Assembly (NCBI GenBank): GCA_029851415.1
Contig: CM056744.1
Location: 17,429,268 to 17,493,267 of the forward strand
Source of the DNA: Eretmocerus hayati
Taxonomy: Eukaryota; Arthropoda; Insecta; Hymenoptera; Aphelinidae
Length of the DNA: 64,000 nt
Direction of reading: 5' to 3'
Part shown: positions 10,325 to 21,618 of the stretch, piece by piece
Numbering within the stretch: the stretch's first letter is position 1
How the letters are laid out: the number at the start of each line of letters is the position of its first letter
Position numbers and translations under genes: made by a program
The notes under the pieces: generated by a model
What the model was told of the DNA's origin: nothing
The model's input: only the letters and a program-made list of their open reading frames with translations
Databases searched by the model: none

Positions 10325-11978
10325 GTAAAGAGAATTTCACCTTGCATCGGGAAAGCGGAAGGTTTACTAATATGAAAAATTCCTCCACGATCAGTTCTCG
10401 AGTACCCTTATGGCAATTATTTCGAACAAATCACAATCATCTGTCGACGGAACTTCAAATAGATTCAATTTTTCGATCTTTCCAATTAAGATGGTGAGTT
10501 AGAATCCCTCTTCTCCGGGGATCTCCGTCTCTCAGCTAATTTTTCCCTAACAAGTCGGGAGAGGTGAGTATTATCAGAATATGTGTGGAATGGTTTTTGT
10601 AGAATTTTGGGAGATCTTCAAGAATGTTTTCACTCATTTATTGGACAACTGATTCCATCCAAGGAATTTGTAATTTTTCGCGATATCTCTCGTTCAACCG
10701 AGAGTCTCACGGTGGATGTCTCTCGTTCTTAGATAACTACGAGCACATGATCTACTAGATCTTCAAAAAAATTTTCAGTTAAAAACCCATCTCTTCCGAC
10801 TCATTACGCGAAAACGGCCAGTGACGAGACGAAAAGCCCCAAAAATGACAAACTCCTTTATCACATCACGGTAGGGAATAGAAAAATTGACTTTTCAAGT
10901 TCCATCGACGAATGATTCCAATTATTCCAAGAAAATGACTGTGACGGTATCTAAAAATAGATCGCGAAGGAGTTCTTCATATTGATCAAACGATAAGTTC
11001 CCCAATTTTCCTACGTAGTGTCAGGTTGGCCCAGAAGAAAACTGCGTGAAAAAAATTTGCTCGACATACAAGACGGGTTAAATAGTATGACGATAGCGAA
11101 GATACGCACGATGAGCAGCTAATATAATAGAATAAATCTCGCACACAATTAACTCTTGTATCTATTCACATTCACCAATCGACCTTGAATTTGCTGACCA
11201 CTATTAGAAATCTCAAACGAAAATTTTTTGACAAGTTAGACCTAAAGTAACATCCTACAATCAGATTCACTAAGCTATGGCAGCAAAGAGTTGAAAGTTT
11301 CAAAGGCATCCCCTTATAAAGCAAGACAAGCACTGATCAATCGTGCCGATATCCACTGTACCGATCACCCTAAAAGCTATCTGTGCCTTCCAGTTTTACA
11401 TCTCCTAATTTTTAATAATATTCCGAAAACAGGATCCGGAATTTCGCATTTTTTGGGCTCAGGGTAGCAAGAAAATACGTTTTTGCCATTATCTCGGTTT
11501 CAACTTTTTGCACTCACGCTTTTTCTTACCAAGGACAGCAGTAGTATATACATCAAACACACGCAAAAAATCACTTACGATGGACAAGTTCACGCATGTG
11601 CGTGCACGTTTTGTTATGAATGTATGTACGGCTATAAACCGGTAGATGTAATAGATTCAACTAGACCAAGATCTAGGGGAGACAAAACTAGGGCCCGTGC
11701 GAAGTAGAATAAAAAGCGTATGAATAAATAATCTTTGTTACAAAAACCGTTTCTATTTTGTGTTTCGGGGCAACGCATTCCTTCCGGCTGGCAAAATTTT
11801 GACATTGTGATAAGCTGGAACGGCTGGAACAAAACCTAACAAATCGAAGCGCGGCTGAATTTTTTCTTTTGAATTTATCGAGATAACCGAATGCACCTCG
11901 AAGTCATACGCTATGTTGAAAGATTAAACATACCTCTGAAAATGATGATTTATTCAAATTATCATGATCACTGTAAGG
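10325..11978. other. Gene-free stretch
   Basis: No supported gene, clear repeat pair or RNA gene was seen. The few open frames are under 80 codons and unrecognised. Confidence 0.35.
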
Positions 11979-11983
11979 AAGTC

Positions 11984-12287
11984 AATGGGGTTTACTGTCT
12001 AGATTACAGTCAACTTACAGTTACCATGTTAATTCTTATCATGGACGTTCCCGGGGGGGGGGCGTCGGGGTGATCTCCAACCCTCCTAAGACAAAAACTT
12101 TGCACAGGAGAGATATACCCAGAGAAATGCGCCACCCCTCTAGTAGCCTAAATCGCTCCCCCCCCCCAAAGTCGAACTCTGGGATTGCCACTGATTCTTC
12201 GCAAAGAATGGAGTCTAGAATTTTTTATTGCCATAAGAATACCGTGGTAACTGTAAGTTGGATGTAAAACAGACGGTGAACCCCATT
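11984..12287. mobile_element. 304-bp MITE with 5-bp TSD
   Basis: The ends AATGGGGTTTACTGTC and GACGGTGAACCCCATT are inverted copies, and the TIR continues as AACTTACAGTTACCA for about 50 bp in all. AAGTC flanks both sides (11979-11983 and 12288-12292), a perfect 5-bp duplication. The interior carries runs of G (about 12052-12061) and C (about 12162-12170) and no transposase. The 5-bp TSD does not by itself assign a superfamily. Confidence 0.75.
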
Positions 12288-12292
12288 AAGTC

Positions 12293-13892
12293 TCCGACAA
12301 TGGAGCGATTTCTATATTCCAAATCGCATTTCATGCATGTTTGTTCCTCTCATTGACTCTCAGATTGTTATATCAGTATTATACAATCTGATTTTGGAAT
12401 TTGAATGATATCTCAATGAATTTGCTCCAACGTGATATTGAAAGATACATCTTTCTCCTTCTTCTTCCATAGAAAAATGCAAGACGGTGGGAGGAAGAAC
12501 GATAACCACACACGAGTGCGAGAAAGAATGTCGGGCTAATGGCAGAATTTCGGGAAAATGTGAGAGTGGACGTTGCAAGTGTAACGTTAGGTTTATTGAT
12601 AATCGACTGAATCGTCTAGCATTTGGAAATATGAATGGAAATGAAATACCTTAACATCAATAGTCAAATAACATAACAAAATAATATGGCACAAAATCTT
12701 TATCGCTATCCTCATTATCAATCTCTCAAATGTTAGAGATACATCTATGTCAATTACATGTTATAATCATTGTTGCTCAAATAAACCGAATTAGACCAAT
12801 TCAATGTATGTACAATGTGAAATATATTATACCAATATCTTCGTCTGTCACTGATTCTCACCTGCAATAATTCCCAAGAACCCATTAACGTGAAATATGT
12901 TAAATTAGATCATTCACGAGAATGAGATGCAAATGTGTGCTCGCAAATTACCGAAGTTTAATGAATAACAAAATACTCTCTTAATCATAATATTGAATCA
13001 ATTGTCAAATGAAAATCCATCTTGCATGTGTATCGGGGCACACCACCGGTCAAAAATTTAAGATCAACCAATAAATAATTGTTGAACCTACACCCTACTG
13101 CACAGTTTGAAATCTGAGAGCTAGGTAATCAGAACGTCTGACCACCATCAGTCCTGGTCCGAGAAAAGAAGGTTGTCTGAAGGAAGATTTCTCATGACTA
13201 GATCGCTCATCATTTAAGAACGATGCGGAAATCACAATGTCTCCTTAGCCGATTTTTCTCAGTTCCTTGATCATGATTAGTAAAAAGGACCAAGGATATC
13301 TTCGTATCACTCTGAGTAAGAGGTCTCTTCTCATCATTTTCTAATGGCGAAACTATATTTTTCAAGATAAATGATAAATTTTCAAGAAAAAAAAAATAAA
13401 TATCATTTTTTAGACTAGTAACGACCTTGAAAAACTCCCAAAAGCGGATTCTGAAGCTCTTGATTAGCAAATTGAGAGTTCAAACGGCTCATTTGATTCA
13501 TAACTTTCAGTTAGATATGCAGGTAGTCAAAGATTTACATGAAATTGTGAGAATATGAATTTTTCCTAGTTGATGCAGCTCAAAGCTGTAAAGTTATGGC
13601 AAAAATGGTATCAACACACTTAAAAGTGTATTAAAAAAATTTCGGAACAAGCTGAGCAAGATTTCATTCCGACAACGCGGCTCCGAGACGTTGAGCTAAA
13701 AGAACTTCAAAAAATTATTTATACGGACTTTCTACCAATAGAGAAGCTCAGTAAATCAACGAAAATATTCCAGATTCGATATGTCGAACACAGTTGAATC
13801 ATTCAGAATCATCACGTTACTTACATCGGTAGCTCATGATTTTGGAACATGAATATGTGTACATATGTCCGTTATTTCACAATATCTTTTTT
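12293..13892. other. Gene-free stretch
   Basis: Nothing beyond short unrecognised open frames and AT-rich sequence was found. Confidence 0.35.
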
Positions 13893-14302
13893 TGATCGTC
13901 TGTGCGCGAATGAGTTATTTGCACACTGTTTTTCACTTTTCATTCGCTCACAGAAGATCAAAAACCATAGTATGACACTCGGGCGCAATGGTTTTCGCTT
14001 TCTCGTGACTATTTAGACCCTCGCCTGCGGCTCGGGCCTAAAAAAGTCACTCGAAGTGCGAAAACCATCATTTGCGCCCTTGTATCATAATATACTATTT
14101 TGATCGTCTGTGCGCAAATGAGTCATTTGCACACCGTTTGTCGCTTTTCATTTGCTCACAGAAGATCAAAAAACATAGTATGGTACTCGGGCGCTACGGT
14201 TTTCGCTTTCTCGTGACTATTTAGACCCTCGCCTGCGGCTCGGGCCTAATAAAAGTCACTCGGAGTGCGAAAACCATCGTTGCATCATAATATACTATAA
14301 TA
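13893..14302 (+). repeat. Two tandem 208-bp units, each able to fold
   Basis: TGATCGTCTGTGCGC starts at 13893 and 14101 and the units match over nearly their whole length. Each unit contains two inverted pairs. One is TGATCGTCTGTGCG / CACAGAAGATCA. The other is GGTTTTCGC / GCGAAAACC, enclosing CCCTCGCCTGCGGCTCGGGC. The GC-rich core contrasts with the AT-rich surroundings. It looks like a tandemly duplicated hairpin element. Confidence 0.75.
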
Positions 14303-16953
14303 GACTCCTCAATCCTCTCAGGGGGCTCTCTTATGACTAGAAATGATATAGAAAGTTAAAAGTACATGCAAGGAAAAGATTCTCACCCCCCTCCCCCTGC
14401 ATGGAGCCATTTTTAGCGAATCTCAGCAAAATTTTTTCCCCAGTTATTGGCCATTCCTGCGCATGCACGCATATCAACGGCCCTGAAAATATTTTCAACC
14501 AAAAGCTGCCAAAATTTCCTTCCAAATGACCCCCAGCTTGATTACATGTGATACACTACAACCAGAGCCGTGACTGATTGCAAAAAATGGGAGAGAGTCC
14601 AAGGTATCAAATCTGTGGGTCGAAGAGCGATTGTCTGCCATCTCCGAGCTCACGGTCTTGCCACGTTGGACTTGTAAACTTTTCAAAACCAATCACAGCT
14701 CTGGTAGTAGTGCACCAAATCAACTTAACCACGGGGTCATTTTGAACAAAGTTTTGTCAACTATTGATCAAAAATACTTTCATAGGCATAATTGAAATAC
14801 GCGCATGCGCAGGAATGGATAAAGAGCAGTATCTCGTGTACAACATTCACAACCTAATCCACTTGGCTGAGAAGGCATGAAACCATGGACCTATGGACAC
14901 AGTTTTGTCTCTTTGACAATCAGATAAGTATGATTCAGAACACTTTCTGTTTGTTATCTTTCAATTTTCTAAATCAATCAATTCCCTTGGATTTTTCGGG
15001 CAATTTGGCAATTTTGAATGACTTTTGGTCTACCCTGACGTAAATATCGTAGTCAAACGACACTTCTGCGTACGCGAACTCCTCCAGGACACTATGGTCA
15101 AGGGTTGTTTCCTTCTCGCATCATACCGGACGTTTCAGGGTGTCCCAAATGCATGATTCGTATGAGCAAATATGGCACAATGTACGAAACTTTTTGACAT
15201 TGCGTATGGGAATTTGATTATTTGAACTAGAATTTCAGAGACTCTCAAGTGGTCACTACGATTAACGTTCTACAAAATTTCGTTTAATGAATCACATGGC
15301 TCATTCATCCAACTTTTCTAATGAAGCATATCACACATTTTTAATCCTAATAAGCTGTTATCACCACCGTTTGTTAAATTTATAGGGTGTACTGAGATTT
15401 TGCTCTTCAATAACAAAAGCAAACTCATTCATGTTTGAACTAGAAGGATGAACAATGAAAACACAATTCTGAATACAAAACACGAGCAGAAAGTGAACAA
15501 GGTAGAAAGAGGATAAGAGAAGAGATGATAGACTGGCATGAGGGATATTGCAAAATACGAAGAGTTAAATAGACGGCTTTGGATTTCAGTGTCGCGCAAC
15601 GAAGCGTCTGTACACTCGATGAAAATAATGGCAAGTATAGAATTCGGTATCGAATGATCGCGCAAAAAACTTGCACAAATGAACGAGCAACGGGGGGCGC
15701 TTCCGTATGACTCATGTACAAACGAGAACAGTTTCGTATAGGCTGAGCCGATATTTCATTCTGGGCTTGAAAATGGAACCTTTAGAAGTGTGAAAAAATG
15801 CACAGGCATCGAAAATATGGATTCGAGAATTGACTGGTGTAAGATGCGATCTCGTTTGCGCTTGCCTGACTTTTCCTGATTCGAATTAATAAAGCTCGTA
15901 TTATATTGTGTGTTCCGTCGGATGAATGCGCTTCAGATTGATTCAATCTTGTGAACAATGTAATTCAATTTTGAAGTCGAGATTGGATTCATTTGTATGG
16001 ATTTCAAATGTAGCTGACCGCAGTGTCAATCTTACTCAAAACATACGGAAAACATGGGAACAGTGCAAAGAAGATTTGTAGGAAATTTTTTATAAACTTT
16101 TTATATTGGTAAAATTAGAACGATGACTGGAGTCTCAAATAAAATTCCACTTTAGAAGACGGGGTCCATTCTTTGAAGGTTAGTTTGATCGTAGAATGTA
16201 GATAGGTGGATGATGCCTTGGAACTGACCTGCCACACATCTGCAAATCCTCGCGCGTGCGAAACAAAATCCGTTTGCGTCAATTCAAGATGTGAAAATTA
16301 TCAAAATGCAAGAGAACTATCTTAGAATGGGAGAAAACCTGCCCCAGAGAGCATGAAAATTGACATTGAGAACATATATTTTGAGATTGCAAAAAATTGA
16401 GTCCTTAGCGATGTGAATAGAAAAAAATAAAAACATAGATAATTTTCTCATCTCCAAATTTCAATACGATACTGCAATAATACTTATTCCTTGATCTCGG
16501 AGGACTATGGGTCGAGTGAATGAAAACACACTCGTTGTAGATGAAACTCGTTTTTATATGGCAACGTTTCGTCGACTCTCAATCATGGATAGAAAAGTGA
16601 TCCCAACGTTATCTCGCATCTAGAAGCCCGATTTTATGGGACCTGCTATGTTTTTTCCCTTATTAAAATTTGGCGTCGCTGAACGACATTCCGTTTCTTG
16701 GCGTCACAAATAAGATAAAAGGGCTCTTATTGAAGAATCATGTCTTTGGAAGTTTTGCTAATACACGTATGGATAAACTTTTTTATTGCATGCCAGAGTG
16801 GAGATATCTCACGCCTGAGCGAGTTCATCTTACTACATTGCTCCAATTCTTTAATATCAAAACTATGCTTACCAGATGCGAATACGATGATTCAATTCTA
16901 GGGCAGAATAACTTTCATTTGCGGTCTAACTTCTATCTAAACTTCGCGCTCTA
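14303..16953. other. Gene-free stretch
   Basis: I see no gene. Open frames of 60-97 codons occur on both strands without domains. No strong repeat pair was recognised. Confidence 0.35.
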
Positions 16954-17083
16954 TCCTTGGTAGAAATTCACTTCGATGTAACACATTAATAGATATAAAA
17001 TGGCTATTTTTGGCCAATTTTGGATGAAAATGGCCATTTTATGGCTAATAATGTGTTACATTTGGATGAATTTCTACCAGGGA
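16954..17083. mobile_element. 130-bp Tc1/mariner-type MITE
   Basis: TCCTTGGTAGAAATTCA and TGAATTTCTACCAGGGA form the ends. Inside them ATGTAACACATTA pairs with TAATGTGTTACAT, so the element folds into one hairpin. TA lies directly outside both ends, as expected for Tc1/mariner-mobilised elements. The loop repeats GGCCATTTT words. Confidence 0.75.
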
Positions 17084-18068
17084 TATCTTCTGTACAAATA
17101 ATTCATTTCATTGAGAACACGTCGATCACCGACTTTGTCCCGAATGCGGATCGCAAATGGGAAACTATACATCCTGGGTCGTGACTGCCATCACTTGATT
17201 GGCAAGTAAGTGGAATATACTATGACCAAACAAATTCAACAACTCAGATATTCATATTATTCCCTGCAGAACCACTAAACCGTAAAACATCAATATCAGA
17301 TATTTCTGATATCCCATGAAAAAAATTATTCTTCACATTTTTATTCGAACAGTCGTCCATTATTTGGGGTTGACCATCAGTAATAGCCAGGTAAGCGCTT
17401 GCAAAACCCATCACCAGTGTGTTAAATCTCGTACAGCTATGTCGATAATATTCCATGTCTCCCACGGCTCTCATCTCGCTTTGAGTCCTTTTTACATATT
17501 CCATATATCGTGCTCAAACGATCCATGAGCTACCGGAATGCTATTTTGAAAATGTCATGCAGTCGAGTTCTTAAACTATCGTCAATAAAGACTCGCCATT
17601 TTACGAGACCCACATTACGTTTCATGAGATGCGAATTATGTTCAAGTCATATTCATGAATATGCATAATCGTGGGGAATCTAAGCATGGCTGTCTACATG
17701 ACGGTAGAGAAAAGTGACTTTTTCAAATATTTTAACGATGCCCTCCGTGCTTTGCGCTCGATCGAAACATCCAAAAAAATTAATTAATTGAACCAAAGAA
17801 GTATTCATGCCTATTCAGATGGTTCCGGCTTCTAAGGCTTAAACTGGTTCGAACAATAGAGCCACTCTCCCGATTTACGAGAAAACAACTCAAAGATTGT
17901 GCAAGAATTACCCTTAACTTCTCAATCAGATTCATTCACTCAAATTTGATGGTCAGTCTTCGAAACCATCCCCAGAATTCGCATAACCATAATGCAAATT
18001 TCACAATTCAGGACTTAATCGAGCGATCTGAGAATCTACCACTGGGATCAACCATGAGGATTGATTAC
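17084..18068. other. Gene-free stretch
   Basis: A short palindrome (ATATCAGATATTTCTGATAT, about 17295) is the only structure noted. No gene was seen. Confidence 0.3.
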
Positions 18069-18071
18069 TTA

Positions 18072-18203
18072 GGCTGGAATTCATAGTCGTTGATCCGAGA
18101 TTAGAGTCAGCGGATTTAAGGCGATACGATCGCCATCGCGAGACATTTTACATTTGGGCACAGCGATCGCAGCGCTTCTAATCCACTGATCCTGCCCAGC
18201 TTC
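18072..18203. mobile_element. Decayed MITE sharing ends with 33726-34046
   Basis: The left end GGCTGGAATTCATAGTCGTT differs by one base from the TIR of the MITE at 33726-34046. Inside, TCAGCGGATTTAAGGCG and TTAGAAGCGCTGCGATCG-like inverted blocks indicate a hairpin, with GCTGGG as the weak opposite end. TTA precedes the left end. It is probably an older relative of the same family, which is also flanked by a 3-bp duplication. Confidence 0.5.
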
Positions 18204-18297
18204 AGAGTTGGCAGCCCAGTTCACAGGATTTCCATCCTACATTCTTTCACCTCAAATCATAATCAAGCACGGGCCTGCCCGAATAGAAATCTAAATC

Positions 18298-18475
18298 AGT
18301 ACGGAGTCCGGAACGGATCCGATAACGGATTTCACGGATCGCTGCGGATCCGGATTCAGTCCGGAAAAGAACCCGTACCCGATCCTCTCCGGATCCTGGA
18401 ACTGATTATAAATTGCGTTTATTCCGGAGGCGATCCGCTTACGATCCGGGTTACGGATCTTGGCGCTCGAAGTTA
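18298..18475. repeat. GGATC/GATCC word-enriched stretch
   Basis: About ten GGATC or GATCC words lie within 180 bp, mixed with CCGGA and ACGGA, giving a local island of short palindromes (GGATCC, TCCGGA). No fixed period was evident. It stands out from the AT-rich flanks. The 83-codon minus-strand frame across it is probably a by-product. Confidence 0.5.
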
Positions 18476-18737
18476 TTTTCAAAGTATTAAATGTAACATA
18501 ATCGATCATTTGATTTGGTTGAATTTTCTGTCGACGAAACAAATAAATTCTTTAATGATTGAAGAATATCAAGGCGTGATGTACCATCATTAGGTCATGA
18601 TTATTTTTGAGCTGTGATTTGTTTCATGAGCCAATGTTGTCATGATGAAAAACAGACTGAACATCCCATCAGATACAAAATATCAGAGGGCAGCTCGATG
18701 AACTTAAATTACAAAACAAATTTGGTTTTAGTTGTAA
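18476..18737. other. AT-rich leader to the CA-rich array
   Basis: Nothing recognisable was found. Confidence 0.3.
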
Positions 18738-19365
18738 AATGTGCTTACACACAAACCCACGCCTACACACACCCACACACTTTCACACCTGCACACATCT
18801 TCCCACACACACAAGCCCACACCCACACACGCAAACCCACGCCTACACACATCCACCCCCACGCCCACACACACACCCATACCCACTCACACGCGCACAT
18901 TCACCCAGACCCGCACACACGCACGTTCACAAACATCTCCCCACACACACACAAACCCACACCCACACACGTTCACACACATACACACACAAACCCACGC
19001 CTACACACACCCACACACCCATCCCCACTCCCACATGCACACACATCCAGATCCGCACACATCCACACTCAAACATGCCCTCTCTCTCCATACACACCTC
19101 CCACCACACACACACACACAAACCCATGCCTACACACACCCACATGCACACACATCCAGATCCGCACACATCCACACTCAAACATGCCCTCTCTCTCCAT
19201 ACACACCTCCCACCCCCCACACACACACACACACACACACACCTCACATCCATGCCCATACACACACAACCACCCCTACGCCAACACAAACACTCACGCC
19301 CAGACCCACGCGCATCCAAACCCAAATATACCCTCTCTCACACACACACACCCACCCTCGCACAC
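18738..19365 (+). repeat. CA-rich (ACACAC/ACCCAC) satellite-like array
   Basis: About 630 bp is built of CACACA, CCCACACC and CACGCCTACACACACC-type words. The plus strand is nearly free of G and all three plus frames stay open, because CA-rich words contain no stops. It includes a true duplication: about 73 bp starting CACATGCACACACATCC at 19032 recur at 19141 (period 109). The His/Thr/Pro-rich translations are not genes. Confidence 0.9.
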
Positions 19366-20339
19366 GATTCTCTCAATATTGCAAAGCTCCAACGATCATC
19401 AGACACCCTCATTTAATCTTCTGCATCCCTCGCATGCATATAAAGTCCAGTTCTCAACGGTGTCTCTGGCCTCATTTACAAAACGTCCGCGCCTCCGGTT
19501 GCACGCCAACGCGTACATCGACAATGTAAATCCCCACATACCCACATCTACATACACTAAATGTGTGTAAGTATACACATGTGAAATGGGCGGAGAATTG
19601 TATAATGCTACTACGAGAGCTCTCGTACATCGTTGCTGCGACAGGTGCATAGAGACTCAACGTTCATCAAGCTTTCGATGTCCTTTCTATTTCTCTGGAG
19701 GGACACCTCGTTTTACTCGGGTAAAATCATGCTCTAGCGATTCACGATTATAGATACTTATGTGTACATACGTACTGTTCTACACGTTTAATATACCGTA
19801 GATATGATGCATGCGTGAGCTGAATTTTAAGGAGATGGATTCGTGAGTTTGGCAATAGTAGAGGAGACTTGTACAGGTGGAAGAGCGCTAATTGCTGTTG
19901 GGAAATGTTGAAACTCTCTCAAGCGATTGACGATGACGAGACTTTGAAGCTTGTGAACGCGTGCCGTTGCCTATGCGGTGAGATAGAGATGTTCCTAGAA
20001 GTGGTACTCTCTGATCTGGAGTTTGACGTTAGGAAGTAGGAGAGTAGAGCTTTGAGATGTGGAATAGAATTTTGAGATCAAGGAGAGATATTTTATGAAA
20101 TCTGTAGATACTTTGGCAACGACTGAGGGCTGGGTGTTTTACACTCCATGAGTTTTGTGGAATTTTATTGGAAAGTTTTGAGGATTTGCATGGGGTAAAC
20201 CGACGAGTACAATCAATTAGATGAATATTCTGTCATAGATTTTTTTTAATAGGTCATCATATTCAAAGTCATGCAGCTGATCCTGGATGAAATATCTCGT
20301 CGATGAATAAGATCTCTGGGAGAATTTTATTCTTGAAAG
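19366..20339. other. Gene-free stretch
   Basis: No gene or clear repeat was seen. Confidence 0.3.
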
Positions 20340-20789
20340 CCCATGTAAAACATACAATTCCATGAACATAGATGATCATACGTAAAACCGTTTCAAATAT
20401 TTTTTTTTTATTCCAGAAAGTTGTGATATATTGATTCAAACCTATATTTTAACATCAATTCATCACGATACTGATCATATACTGCTGAAAAAATTTCTTC
20501 CCAGTAGTCGGTCTCGAGTTTCAAAAAAGGTGACATTTTCTACGGAACCTTCCTCTTCAGTGCTTCAAATGTTCAAAACCTGAGAATGACTTCGGGGAAG
20601 GTCTTTCTGAATGATGATTGATCAAAAAGTGAGGTATTGATGTTATACCAGTTGTAAATTAGTATATCACATCTTTCCGGAATAAAAATGACACATTTTC
20701 AAACCGCTTTTCTACCTGATCATATATGAACATGGAATCCACGAAATCCATGATCATGTATGTTCATGGAATCTTATGTTCTACATGGG
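20340..20789 (+). mobile_element. About 450-bp TIR element, copy 1
   Basis: The ends CCCATGTAAAACATA and TATGTTCTACATGGG are inverted copies of about 40 bp that also include TTCCATGAACAT and ATGATCAT. The whole element recurs in reverse orientation at 39185-39663 with high similarity, for example the blocks CTTCCTCTTCAGTGCTTC and CCGAAGTCATTCTCAGG, so the family is dispersed. There is no transposase. AG on both outer sides could be a 2-bp TSD. Confidence 0.8.
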
Positions 20790-21254
20790 AGGTTTATCAC
20801 TTCATCCATGTATTAATTACCAAATAATATTGTTAGTTAATAGAACAATGATGGTTGTCTTTTGTAGATTGGTCAAGCAATGGTTTTTATTTAAAAATTC
20901 CAACGTTTCACCCGTCGAAACTGCACGGGCCTCTGCAGGGTTACATGGTCGAGATACAATATTTTCAGCATCAAGTTGATGCGAGTCGAACATTGCACAA
21001 TATTTTATCTACTCCAAAAAACAAATCCAGTATAAGAATGACACAAATGTTGTAAATAGACATATTATATAAAATTTTTACAAACTTGAGTTTGGAATAT
21101 TTTATCAGTTCCGGTGACACACTGTCTAGCGATATTGGTGCTTCACAGGTGTCTAACTTATAAGCAGAGCGTTCAATGCGCTAAACAAAGTGTCGCCGAA
21201 ACCGGCAAAATATTCCAAACTAAAGTTTTTAAGAATTTTATAGAAAGTGGATAT
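20790..21254. other. Gene-free stretch
   Basis: No gene was seen. TTTGGAATATTTTATC near 21090 and its partial inverse GATAGAATATTCCAAA-like words near 21205 hint at a weak inverted pair. Confidence 0.25.
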
Positions 21255-21618
21255 AGGCAGCTCTCCCGTACGGGAACCCGTGTAAAATGGACGGGAATCG
21301 AGTATTATACGTGCGTTCCCATAAGCTGCCCGTGCTTATTTTATCATCTCCGCAAGCTCAACGGGCGGCGCACGGGTGGCACCCATGGCGCCCCGTCTAG
21401 CTGCAAGCTCACCACCCGTGGCTTCCCGTAAATGTAGTTCCCTCGTAGTTTTCCCGTTTCTACCCGTGCGACTTCGATATTGGGGATGGCCAAAGGGGTG
21501 GCGCCCGTGTCTACCCGTCTGCCGGTTCAGTACCCGTAAAACTGGATTGAAGTCAAATCAGAGAAAAGAGATCACCCGTGTCTACCCGTCTGCCCGTTCA
21601 GTACCCGTAAAACTTGGG
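21255..21618. repeat. CCCGT/ACGGG word-enriched stretch with 71-bp duplication
   Basis: About nineteen CCCGT or ACGGG words lie in about 360 bp, often as ACCCGT. The last part is a direct repeat: CCCGTGTCTACCCGTCTGCC begins at 21504 and 21575 and both copies end TTCAGTACCCGTAAAACT. No TIR, hairpin or coding domain explains this. It resembles an array of a short binding or target word, but that is inference. Confidence 0.65.

Noticed and set aside
18614..19570. Three long overlapping plus-strand frames and minus frames in the CA-rich array
   Set aside because: Low-complexity CA words contain no stops; the His/Thr/Pro translations arise in every frame.
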